Assembly: GCA_017935025.1 (NCBI GenBank)
Contig: JAGBIL010000037.1
Span: forward strand, 1 to 51,116
DNA length: 51,116 bases
Source: Opitutales bacterium
GTDB taxonomy: Bacteria; Verrucomicrobiota; Verrucomicrobiia; Opitutales; UBA953
Reading direction: 5' to 3'
Below are positions 8,711-16,732 of the stretch, in pieces (position 1 is the first letter of the stretch; the number at the start of each line of letters is the position of its first letter). Position numbers and translations under genes: made by a program. The notes beneath the pieces are model-generated. The model worked only from the letters and a program-made list of their open reading frames with translations, ran no database searches and was not told the origin of the DNA.

Positions 8711-9727
8711 TTAGCCTTCGTAGCCTTGCGGGTTCATCGACTGCCACTTCCAGCTGGACGCGCACATATCGTCGAGCGTATGCGTGGCTTCCCAGCCGAG
8801 AAGTTCCTTCGCGTACTTCGGATCAGCGTAGCATTCCGGAGCATCGCCCGGACGGCGCGGCGCAATCGCGTACGGAATTTCTTTTCCGCAGGCTTTGGAG
8901 AACGCATTGATCATTTCGAGGACGGAATAGCCCGTTCCCGTGCCGAGGTTGACGGTGTAGATTTCGCCCGGCGTTTTTTCGAGTTTCTTGAGCGCCGCGA
9001 GGTGTCCGCGAGCGAGGTCAACGACGTGGATGTAGTCGCGAACGCCCGTGCCGTCCTTCGTCGGATAGTCGTCGCCGAAAACGTTGACCTTCGGGAGGCG
9101 ACCGACGGCGACTTGCGCGATGTAGGGCATGAGGTTGTTCGGAATGCCGTTCGGGTTTTCGCCGATGCGTCCCGACGGGTGAGCGCCGACCGGGTTGAAG
9201 TAGCGCAGGAGAACGACGCCCAGATCCGGTTCCGCCGCCTTGACATCGGAAATCACGCGTTCGAGGAAGAGCTTCGTTGCGCCGTACGGATTGAGTGCGC
9301 CCGTGGAGCAACTTTCGTCCAGCGGTACTTTTTCCGGCATCCCGTAAACCGTTGCCGACGAGGAAAACACGATGTTGCGGCAACCGTATTTTTTCATCAA
9401 ATCGAGCAGATTGAACGTTCCCGTCATGTTGTTGTGGTAGTAGAACAACGGCTTGGCGACGGATTCGCCGACGGCTTTCAGCCCCGCGAAGTGGATGACG
9501 GCGTCAAATTTATGCGTTTTGAAAACTTCTTCAAGCGCCGCGTAGTCGAGCAGGTCCACCTTGTGGAATTCCGGGGTTTTTCCCGCGAGTTCCGCGCCGC
9601 GCTTGACGGCTTCTTCCTGCGAGTTGTAAAGATTGTCGACAATCGTGATGTCGTAGCCCGCTTGGAGCAGTTCGATAACGGTGTGCGTTCCGATGTAGCC
9701 GGCGCCGCCTGTAACGAGGATTCTCAT
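8711..9727 (-). CDS. galE: UDP-glucose 4-epimerase
   Basis: A 338-residue extended short-chain dehydrogenase interconverting UDP-glucose and UDP-galactose (or the GlcNAc/GalNAc forms). The NAD-binding glycine motif GGAGYIG is at residues 7-13, a serine-rich active-site strand FSSSATVYG near 121-129, and the catalytic Tyr148/Lys152 in NPYGATK. GVRDYIHVVDLA and GTGTGYSVLEM are GalE hallmarks. It likely supplies sugar nucleotides for surface polysaccharide or LPS. A heptad-like tract (TTAAGCC, TTAACCT units) lies directly downstream at about 8683-8706. Confidence 0.95.
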   Translation of the reverse strand: MRILVTGGAGYIGTHTVIELLQAGYDITIVDNLYNSQEEAVKRGAELAGKTPEFHKVDLLDYAALEEVFKTHKFDAVIHFAGLKAVGESVAKPLFYYHNNMTGTFNLLDLMKKYGCRNIVFSSSATVYGMPEKVPLDESCSTGALNPYGATKLFLERVISDVKAAEPDLGVVLLRYFNPVGAHPSGRIGENPNGIPNNLMPYIAQVAVGRLPKVNVFGDDYPTKDGTGVRDYIHVVDLARGHLAALKKLEKTPGEIYTVNLGTGTGYSVLEMINAFSKACGKEIPYAIAPRRPGDAPECYADPKYAKELLGWEATHTLDDMCASSWKWQSMNPQGYEG

Positions 9728-9768
9728 AGTGGTTTGTGGATAGGTATTGAGGGTTGAAAAAATGTGTT

Positions 9769-9785
9769 GTTCCCGTTGCGGGAAC
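9769..9785. terminator. Small GTTCCCG/CGGGAAC hairpin between mfd and galE
   Basis: A perfect 7-base-pair stem with a 3-base loop lies in the gap between the two minus-strand genes. On the minus strand a T-run follows within about 6 bases, so it can end mfd transcripts. Confidence 0.55.
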
Positions 9786-9907
9786 GCCGAACGATTTTAC
9801 GCGGCGCGGCTCGTTTTTAAAGTAAATTCTGCGTGAAACTTCTGCGCGAAACGCACTCACGGAAACGTCACAAGACGGAATTGTAATCGGGGATCGCAAC
9901 CGCCGCG

Positions 9908-12900
9908 CTATTGGCGGAGGAGAAAATCGCGGAGTTCGCGGAGACGTTTGAGCGGCGCAAGCGAGGAAAGGCGCGGGAAATTGACGCCGATTTTGACAAA
10001 ATCTCCGCGACGCCGGCGCGCGCGAATCGCTCCCGCCTCGGTTTCGAGTTCGACGATCCCGTGCGCCTCGGCGATACAACGCAATTCGGCAATCGCGCAA
10101 AACGCTTTCGCCTCGGGCGGAAGTTTCCCGAAACGGTCTTCCATGGATTCCGCGACAACGCGCACCTCGTCGGGCGTTCCCGCCATGGCGAGCCGCCGAA
10201 ACGCGTCGATGCGCACGCGCACGTCGGAAATGTAGCTTGCGGGAAGCGTCGCGACAATGACTTCGCCGAGATGCGCAGCGTTTTTTTCGTCTTTCAAAAT
10301 CTGATATTCGGTGCGCACGTCCTTTGCACCGGATTCCGGCAAATTTGAAAAACGCACGAAATCGAGACGAATTTCCGCGCGGAAAATTTTTATCGGATTT
10401 TCGCCTTTTAAGCCCGCAATGCTTTGCCGGAGAAGCTGGCAGTACAACTCGAAGCCGACTCCGGCGATGTGTCCGCTCTGCTTCATTCCGAGAATATTTC
10501 CGGCGCCGCGCAGCTCGAGGTCGCGCATGGCGATGCGGAATCCCGCGCCGAGCTGGTTGAATTGGCGAAGTGCGGAAAGGCGTTTTTTCGCGGAAGAAAT
10601 CAGCGTGCGGTGCCGATGCAAAAGCAAATACGCGTACGCCTGACGATTAAAGCGCCCGACGCGCCCGCGCAGCTGGTAAAGTTGCGAAAGCCCGAAACGG
10701 TCTGCGGCTTCAATGATAATCGTGTTGCAGTTCGGAATATCCAGCCCCGTTTCAATAATCGTCGTGCAAACGAGCACGTCGAAGCGCCCAGCGACGAAAT
10801 CCGTCATTACGCATTCCAAATCGCGCTCGTCCATCTGTCCGTGTCCGACGGCAATTTTCGCCTCGGGAACGAGCATTTTCAGCAATTCGGCAACCTGATA
10901 AATCGTGTCCACGCGATTGTGCAGATAAAACACCTGCCCGCCGCGCCCGAGTTCGTGCAAAATCGCTTCTTTGACGAGCTTCGGTTCGTAGGTTTTGACA
11001 ACGGTCTGAATCGGCAGGCGTTCCCGCGGCGCGGTTTCGATCACGCTCAAATCGCGCGCACCCATCAGCGCCATGTAAAGCGTACGCGGGATCGGCGTGG
11101 CGCTCATCGCCAGCACGTCCACGTTCTCGCGAAAACGCTTTATTTTCTCCTTTTGTTTCACGCCGAAGCGGTGTTCCTCGTCAATGACGAGCAGCCCGAG
11201 CTTTTTAAATTTTACGGATGACGAAAGTAGCGCGTGCGTGCCGATGACGATGTCGAGCGCGCCGCTTTCGAGCTGGACGAGAATTTTTGTACGCTGAGCG
11301 GAAGTACGGAATCGCGAAAGCATTTCGACGGAAACCGGATACTGCGCAAAACGGTCGCGAAACGTATTAAAATGCTGCTGCGCAAGCACGGTCGTCGGCG
11401 CAAGAAACGCCACCTGATAGCCGCTCAGCACCGCTTTGAACGCGGCGCGAATGGCGACTTCCGTTTTCCCGAAACCGACGTCGCCGCACACGAGGCGATC
11501 CATCGGAGACGAGCGCTCCATGTCGAGTTTCGTATCGTAAATCGCCTTGGCTTGGTCGGGCGTTTCGGTAAACGGGAACGCCCGCTCGAACTCGCGCAAC
11601 CACGGCAACTCTTCATCAGGGCGTGCGGCGATGCCGGGCTTGGTTTGCCGCGAAGCCTGGAGCGAAAGCAACTCGGCGGCAAAATCGAGCGTGGCTTTTT
11701 CCGCCGCCTTGCGCGTCTTTTCCCACGCGTTCCCGCCGACTTTTCCGAGCTTCGGCAAAGTTTTCCGCAAGCCGACGTAGCGCGAAAGCAAATGCGCTTC
11801 GCGAAACGGCACATAGAGCTTTACTTTGTTTTCAAATTCGAGCGCGAGCATTTCCTCCTTCGTTCCCGCGGCGCGCTCAAACGTCTGGATTCCGCGATAA
11901 ACGCAAACACCGTGTTGCAGGTGAACGAGCATATCGCCGTCAACAAGCTCGTTAAAATCAAGAAGCTGCTCCACACGCGATTTGTGCGGCAAACGGCGGG
12001 AACGCACGCGCGAAACGCGGCGGCGATTCCGACCGAAAAGTTCCCGCTCCGTCGCCACGACAAGTGCTCCCGCCGCTTCACCCGAAACGCTCGAACTTTC
12101 CCCGACAACGATGCGAAAACCGGCACCGATGTTCCCGCGCACAATTTCCGGAGAAAACGATTTTTTCAGCGTTCCCGCCTGCCGCTCCTCGTCGAGAATC
12201 TCGCGCAAACGCTCCTCGCTGCCTTCACTTTCGGCGACAATGACCACGCGTTCGCCTCTACGCGACCACGCATCGAGTTGCACCAGCACGCGGCGGCGAA
12301 TCTCCTCCGCCTCGGCAAGCCGCTCCGACCCGATCGCCGACGAAATTTCGCCGTAGGCGATTTCCTCCAAATCCGCGCATTGCCACTCCACGGGAACGCC
12401 GAGTTCCGCGTTCCCGCGCAAACTTTCCGGCACTTCGTCGAGCGAGGAAAAACCGAGCACTCGCCACGATTTTTGTTTCGCGACGGCGAGCAAATCCCCG
12501 ATGCCTTCAAGCGATTCCGGCTCGGCAAAAACGATTTCCGTTCCCGCCGGGAAATAATCGAAAAGCGCACCCACGCGTTGCGGAGCAGACGCATCGTCGG
12601 TAGCCGTTCCCGCGGCGACGACGATTTTTTCCAACTTGCGCAAACTACGCTGCGTTTCGGGATCAAATTCGCGCAGGGCTTCAATCTCGTCGCCGAAAAA
12701 ATCAATTCGCACGGGCGCGGAAGCGTTCAGCGGATAAACGTCGATGAGCCCGCCGCGCACGGAAAATTGTCCGGGCGATTCGCAAAGCGCTTCGTTATCG
12801 TAGTCAAAATCCTTGGCAAGTGTTTCAGCGACTTCGCGCAGGGAAATTCTCATGCCGCGCGTGAGTTCAAGCTCGCGGCTCGCCATCGCATCGGGCTCGG

Positions 12901-13084
12901 GCACGGCGCAAAAAAGCGCGTCCGGCGTGGAGGCGAGAATCATCGGATTCTCCGTTCCCGCGCGGCGAAGCGCCGAAAGCACGGTCAGCAAATCGCACGC
13001 ATTTTCAAAACCCGCGACGCCGCCCTCTTGCTCCGAAATCCTCGGCAACCCATGCACGCACGAGCTCCAAGTATCAGGCATCAA
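9908..13084 (-). CDS. mfd: Transcription-repair coupling factor Mfd, main part
   Basis: Mfd removes stalled RNA polymerase and recruits UvrA. This 1058-codon frame carries most of it: a UvrB-like N-terminal region (GQFSVRGGLIDVYP), the RNA polymerase interaction domain (DGDMLVHLQHGVCVYRGI), RecG-like helicase motifs (CGDVGFGKTEVA Walker A, VIDEEHRFGVKQ box II, SATPIPRTL, ETGLDIPNCNTIII, LYQLRGRVGR) and a C-terminal TRCF domain. It lacks the first 90 or so residues; these are encoded just upstream in another frame (13081-13362). The TTG/ATG that opens this frame lies inside a heptad repeat, so it is probably not a native start. One extra base in the 8-base A-run at 13168-13175 would join both parts into a single frame of about 1151 residues, a normal Mfd length. 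The gene is therefore broken, phase-variable, or carries a base-count error. Confidence 0.9.
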   Translation of the reverse strand: MMPDTWSSCVHGLPRISEQEGGVAGFENACDLLTVLSALRRAGTENPMILASTPDALFCAVPEPDAMASRELELTRGMRISLREVAETLAKDFDYDNEALCESPGQFSVRGGLIDVYPLNASAPVRIDFFGDEIEALREFDPETQRSLRKLEKIVVAAGTATDDASAPQRVGALFDYFPAGTEIVFAEPESLEGIGDLLAVAKQKSWRVLGFSSLDEVPESLRGNAELGVPVEWQCADLEEIAYGEISSAIGSERLAEAEEIRRRVLVQLDAWSRRGERVVIVAESEGSEERLREILDEERQAGTLKKSFSPEIVRGNIGAGFRIVVGESSSVSGEAAGALVVATERELFGRNRRRVSRVRSRRLPHKSRVEQLLDFNELVDGDMLVHLQHGVCVYRGIQTFERAAGTKEEMLALEFENKVKLYVPFREAHLLSRYVGLRKTLPKLGKVGGNAWEKTRKAAEKATLDFAAELLSLQASRQTKPGIAARPDEELPWLREFERAFPFTETPDQAKAIYDTKLDMERSSPMDRLVCGDVGFGKTEVAIRAAFKAVLSGYQVAFLAPTTVLAQQHFNTFRDRFAQYPVSVEMLSRFRTSAQRTKILVQLESGALDIVIGTHALLSSSVKFKKLGLLVIDEEHRFGVKQKEKIKRFRENVDVLAMSATPIPRTLYMALMGARDLSVIETAPRERLPIQTVVKTYEPKLVKEAILHELGRGGQVFYLHNRVDTIYQVAELLKMLVPEAKIAVGHGQMDERDLECVMTDFVAGRFDVLVCTTIIETGLDIPNCNTIIIEAADRFGLSQLYQLRGRVGRFNRQAYAYLLLHRHRTLISSAKKRLSALRQFNQLGAGFRIAMRDLELRGAGNILGMKQSGHIAGVGFELYCQLLRQSIAGLKGENPIKIFRAEIRLDFVRFSNLPESGAKDVRTEYQILKDEKNAAHLGEVIVATLPASYISDVRVRIDAFRRLAMAGTPDEVRVVAESMEDRFGKLPPEAKAFCAIAELRCIAEAHGIVELETEAGAIRARRRRGDFVKIGVNFPRLSSLAPLKRLRELRDFLLRQ

Positions 13085-13143
13085 GCGCCAAGCGTCTTTT
13101 CCTTTCTGATTTTCCTGCTTGATGCCTGACGCTTGTGGCTTAG
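13072..13143. repeat. Heptad inverted repeat (GCATCAA family) inside mfd
   Basis: GGCATCAAGCGCCAAGCG on the left and GCTTGATGCCTGACGCTTG on the right form an imperfect hairpin. The same repeat family fills gaps in the prophage at 43866-43979 and 44945-45055. A second palindrome (TTCGCAAA, AAA, TTTGCGAA) at 13151-13169 and an 8-base A-run adjoin it. It sits exactly where the mfd reading frame changes. Confidence 0.75.
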
Positions 13144-13362
13144 TGCCTTTTTCGCAAAAAATTTGCGAAAAAAAACGCTGTCTTCCGCGAGGAGCTCGGC
13201 GCGGGAAAGATTGGAGCCGACAACGACCGTCAGCGGCGTTCCCGCGCGCAACAGCCTCGCAAGCGCCGCGCCGCCCGCCGCCGCGCTCACGCCCGTAATA
13301 AAACCGCTCTCCCGCCCTTCTGCCATCGTCTGCAAATTTTCCGTTCCCGTTTTTCCAAGCAC
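13081..13362 (-). pseudogene. mfd: N-terminal piece of mfd, out of frame with the rest
   Basis: From a GTG start this frame encodes EGRESGFITGVSAAAGGAALARLL... VVVGSNLSRAELLAEDSVFF, which matches the first conserved strand-helix units of Mfd (the part that normally reads as 'release the DNA / take control of the pool / AE-LAEDL-FF'). After the SVFF residues the frame runs through the heptad hairpin and ends. The native continuation (HGLPRISEQEGGVAGFENACD) is in the frame of the main mfd entry. The two pieces overlap by 4 bases only because of the repeat. Length and order fit one ancestral gene. Confidence 0.75.
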
Positions 13363-13385
13363 TTCAGCGAAGACGCACGCAAAAG

Positions 13386-15050
13386 TTATTTTACAGTATG
13401 TGCTTTCACGATTTGCAATATTTCTTCTCTCTCAGAGTTCGGAAAGGCGGCAAAACCGCATTCCGCCACGTGCAATATCGAATATCCTTCGTAACCGGGG
13501 CCGTTGACATCTCCACCGTATTTTAAAAACACGCGAAAAACATTCAGACTACCAAAAGCAACAGAAAGAAACAGCGGAGTTGCTCCGTCTGCATCAAGCG
13601 CATTGATTCCGGATGCCCCGATTGCGGAGGCAATCACTTCTGCCAATTCCGCATCATCGTCTTCAATAATACGGGAGAGTCTTTCATCGGGGACACGCCC
13701 GCCGCAGGCATAACAAATTTTGAAAACTTCGGTATCCCGAAAATCTGCCTGTGAAAGAACGAAACTCGCTAATTCGCAACGCTCCCGTTCTACTATTTCG
13801 GGCGAGGCGAGCAACTCGCGAACGCGCTCCGGCTTCCTGCGCTCCCGATAAAGAGTATTCTTGATTTTATCGAAAGCCGAAATCGGCAACGGCTTCGGTT
13901 CTACCCCCATTGCCTTCAAATAGGCGACCGTTTCCTTATAAAAAACAGGAACATCGTAAATGGATACCGGATTTTCACCCTTATTGCGTTTCAGCAAATT
14001 TTGAATGTGGAGCAACTGAGCACCAACATTCGGAGAAAATTTTGCGCCGCACTCGAGCAAATATTTTATGACGGGAACGTTTCCCTGAAGTATCGCTTCG
14101 TCCAACGGCGTCAACCACAAAGACGATGCCGCCGAATGAGTTTGTCCGCTCGGGAACGTTCGCTCCGCATCAATTTTTGCTCCGTATTCAACCAACAGTT
14201 GCGCATTTCTAAAAGATGCGTCCTCTCCGGCAAATGATCGCGATAGACTTCCGAACGAACGGAAGAGAATCGGACGTTGCGCACCATCCTCTTCCCGAAG
14301 CATTTCATTCGGATTTGCTCCCGCCTTCAACAGTGCCTCAACGACTTCCGGACTTTGTTCTATCCCGACACAAAGTGCGCTTAATCCGTCTGGGCTGTCT
14401 TTTATAAAAACACCTCTGGCATTCGGATTTGCACCGGCTTCCAAAAGTATTTTTACGGCAGTCGCATCTTTTTGCTCCAATGCGTAAAACAAAGCCGGAT
14501 CCGATTTTCCGACAAACGCCGTTCCGACAATACGCGTGTTCGGATCTGCGCCCAAAGATAACATCAGGCGAAGCTCATCATAACAACAAAGGGAAATCGC
14601 CGTAAACATTGCATGCCCGACCGCCACAGAATCCGTCCTTATCGCAAGAAACAACTCGCGGACCAGCGACATATTTCTTTCTGCGACCGCAGCAGAAAGC
14701 GGTGCTGCATTGCAAAAATCGCGCAAATCGACACGCCCGCCGGATGCAACCCACTTTTCAAGAAAATCTTTGTCTGTCGCTCCCGCGAAGAAATGCGCAG
14801 GCGTTCGCCCGTCAATGTCTGGCGTATTTTTTTCGTCGGCGGAACACATCAGAAGCGCTTTTTCCAAACGCGCCGCACGCTTTTCCGAGTCCCGATTGCC
14901 GTGTTTCGCTCGTGTTTTTTCAATAGAATAAGTTCTGGAGAGCTCCACCGCGGGAACGTTTTCAAATTCCCGAACCTCGGAAATACATCCGGCTACGACG
15001 AATACGCCAAGAACTGATCCGAAAGAAATTCCGTATTTTGAGATCGTCAT
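13386..15050 (-). CDS. Ankyrin-repeat lipoprotein
   Basis: A 554-residue protein with a lipoprotein signal: a short N-terminus, hydrophobic core and lipobox VVAGC with Cys22 or so as lipidation site, placing it in the cell envelope. Most of the rest is ankyrin repeats, seen as units of the type 'DGRTPAHFFAGA', 'DPALFYALEQKDATAVKILLEAGANPNARG', 'SPEVVEALLKAGANPNE', 'LDEAILQGNVPVIKYLLECGAKFS' and a final 'DADGATPLFLSVAFGSLNVFRVFLKYGGDVN'. Ankyrin arrays bind other proteins; the partner is unknown. Its ATG overlaps the TGA of the upstream ankyrin gene by 4 bases (ATGA), implying translational coupling. The two ankyrin genes are similar in layout and probably arose by duplication. The window-wide GGGAACG word is scarcer here than in neighbours. 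Confidence 0.85.
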   Translation of the reverse strand: MTISKYGISFGSVLGVFVVAGCISEVREFENVPAVELSRTYSIEKTRAKHGNRDSEKRAARLEKALLMCSADEKNTPDIDGRTPAHFFAGATDKDFLEKWVASGGRVDLRDFCNAAPLSAAVAERNMSLVRELFLAIRTDSVAVGHAMFTAISLCCYDELRLMLSLGADPNTRIVGTAFVGKSDPALFYALEQKDATAVKILLEAGANPNARGVFIKDSPDGLSALCVGIEQSPEVVEALLKAGANPNEMLREEDGAQRPILFRSFGSLSRSFAGEDASFRNAQLLVEYGAKIDAERTFPSGQTHSAASSLWLTPLDEAILQGNVPVIKYLLECGAKFSPNVGAQLLHIQNLLKRNKGENPVSIYDVPVFYKETVAYLKAMGVEPKPLPISAFDKIKNTLYRERRKPERVRELLASPEIVERERCELASFVLSQADFRDTEVFKICYACGGRVPDERLSRIIEDDDAELAEVIASAIGASGINALDADGATPLFLSVAFGSLNVFRVFLKYGGDVNGPGYEGYSILHVAECGFAAFPNSEREEILQIVKAHTVK

Positions 15051-16726
15051 TTTCCAAGTTCCTTTCCTTTTGCCTTTTCTTCGCGTTCACGCGAAGCGTC
15101 TGCCTCTCGCAAATAATTCGAAATTTCTGCCACGCCCGATCTCCGCAAACCTTCTGCATAAGAAAACGGCGTGTATCCCGGATAAGTTTTAGAATGAATG
15201 TCCGCGCCGTGTTCAACGAGATATTTCACGATTTCGATTTTTCGATTCATTACGGCGGAAAAAAGGGCAGACGCGTTCGTCCAATCCGTTGCGTTCACGC
15301 TTACTCCGTTTTCGACGAATGCTCTTACTCCGCTTAAATTCCCTTTTTGAATTTGCGAAAAAAAAGCGTTCACTATCAGTTTATTATCAGAGGGAACGCG
15401 TTTCAAAACGGCGGATATCAATTCCGGCGAAGCATTTTTTTCAAGATAGGATGCCACCGCTTTTATAAGTATACCGGAATTCTCCTTTTCTGTTTCCCAA
15501 AGTCTTATTGCCCTGGGAATATCGTTAACGAGAAGCAGAATTTTCATCTGATCATTCGGTCCTTTCGGTTCCACGTTCTCAAAAACGGGAACTCCCAACT
15601 CGCGATACAAATTCAGAATATTATCGAGTTTCGCGACTCTGTTCCGGGCGGCGTTGCTCAAAGGCATTCCGGTCTTTTTCAGACTCTCGAGCTCTGCTTT
15701 TTTGCGTTTTTGTAAAACCCGCACCTGCCCTTCGATTTTTGGGGAAAGTTTTGCGCCGTGCCTAATTAAATATCGGGCGATTTCCCCGTTCCCTCGGAGA
15801 AGTGCCCTATCTAACGGCGTTTCCCAGAAGTGATAGGATTCGGCAATCGGAACATCGGACACGGGAATTGGACGACCGAGAACAAGCGCGTTCACATCTG
15901 CCCCGCCTTCGACCAAAAGACGCACAAGCGGAAGATCGTCCTGTTCCACCGCAGTTCCCAATAACGATCTCCGGTCGAAAATATTCTCGGGCGCAAGCGG
16001 AATATCTGTGCGAACGAACGCATTCGGATCTACGCCTGTTTTAAAAAATGCCACGCGATCAAAATATGTCGGATTATTCCAAACATCCAAAATTACAGGA
16101 TAAAATTCCACCCCGTTTTCATATTCCTTCGCGTTAACGTTCAAGCCGTGGCGCACTAACGTCTCCAAAACACTCATTCGCCACACGCTTGCTCGCGGAC
16201 GCAACCCGCCCTTCGAATCCGGCCTAACGAACTTCCAATCCAGCGGATCCGGTGTGTCATCGTTGGATACGCGCATTCCAAAAGCCTGATTATATGCAAA
16301 TGTCCGTGCGCCCTCCGTCGTTCCGACATTAATCCCGCAATCGGATAAACGAGCCAATATTTCCTCCGCCCGCGGAGAAGAAATAGCAGCGATCGGCATA
16401 ACGTCGCAAACACTCGCCATGCCCGCGTTTTGTGCGAGCGCAACAAAGACCTGAACGCTATCCGGATTTCCGTAAGTTGCCGCATATTTCGCATTTTCAC
16501 GCGTCAATACTTGCGGATTTTGCTTAATGATAGTCTCAAGTTCATCAAAATTTCGTGTGTCGATTGCTTCTCTTAACTTCAGCCAAAGCAAACGATCCTT
16601 CACGGTTTCCGGCACCTCTCTCGGCTCAACGCTTTCCGTTACGACCCAAGCAGAAAAAACAGCCTGAGAGCTTACGGGCAAAAGAGAAAGAGAGAGCGAA
16701 ACAAGAAGTAAGATCTTTATTTTCAT
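15047..16726 (-). CDS. Exported ankyrin-repeat protein
   Basis: A 559-residue protein with a cleavable signal peptide (MKIKILLLVSLSLSLLPVSSQA), so periplasmic or surface-exposed. Ankyrin units include 'SLLGTAVEQDDLPLVRLLVEGGADVNALV', 'ETPLDRALLRGNGEIARYLIRHGAKLS' and 'NASALFSAVMNRKIEIVKYLVEHGADIHSKT'. The C-terminal 20 residues are highly charged (REREEKAKGKELGK). It starts 6 bases downstream of the three-domain fusion gene and ends in a 4-base overlap with the ankyrin lipoprotein, so the three genes form one likely operon. The exact role is unknown. Paired exported ankyrin proteins are often involved in envelope protein interactions, but that is inference. Confidence 0.85.
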   Translation of the reverse strand: MKIKILLLVSLSLSLLPVSSQAVFSAWVVTESVEPREVPETVKDRLLWLKLREAIDTRNFDELETIIKQNPQVLTRENAKYAATYGNPDSVQVFVALAQNAGMASVCDVMPIAAISSPRAEEILARLSDCGINVGTTEGARTFAYNQAFGMRVSNDDTPDPLDWKFVRPDSKGGLRPRASVWRMSVLETLVRHGLNVNAKEYENGVEFYPVILDVWNNPTYFDRVAFFKTGVDPNAFVRTDIPLAPENIFDRRSLLGTAVEQDDLPLVRLLVEGGADVNALVLGRPIPVSDVPIAESYHFWETPLDRALLRGNGEIARYLIRHGAKLSPKIEGQVRVLQKRKKAELESLKKTGMPLSNAARNRVAKLDNILNLYRELGVPVFENVEPKGPNDQMKILLLVNDIPRAIRLWETEKENSGILIKAVASYLEKNASPELISAVLKRVPSDNKLIVNAFFSQIQKGNLSGVRAFVENGVSVNATDWTNASALFSAVMNRKIEIVKYLVEHGADIHSKTYPGYTPFSYAEGLRRSGVAEISNYLREADASREREEKAKGKELGK

Positions 16727-16732
16727 AATAAA

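Noticed and set aside
8726..9757. A 343-codon plus-strand frame opposite galE
   Set aside because: It is the complement of a confident GalE gene and has composition typical of an antisense shadow.
11234..13129. A 631-codon open frame on the plus strand opposite mfd
   Set aside because: It is antisense to clear Mfd motifs, arginine/phenylalanine-rich, with no recognisable domain. High GC in the third position of mfd codons removes stops on the other strand.
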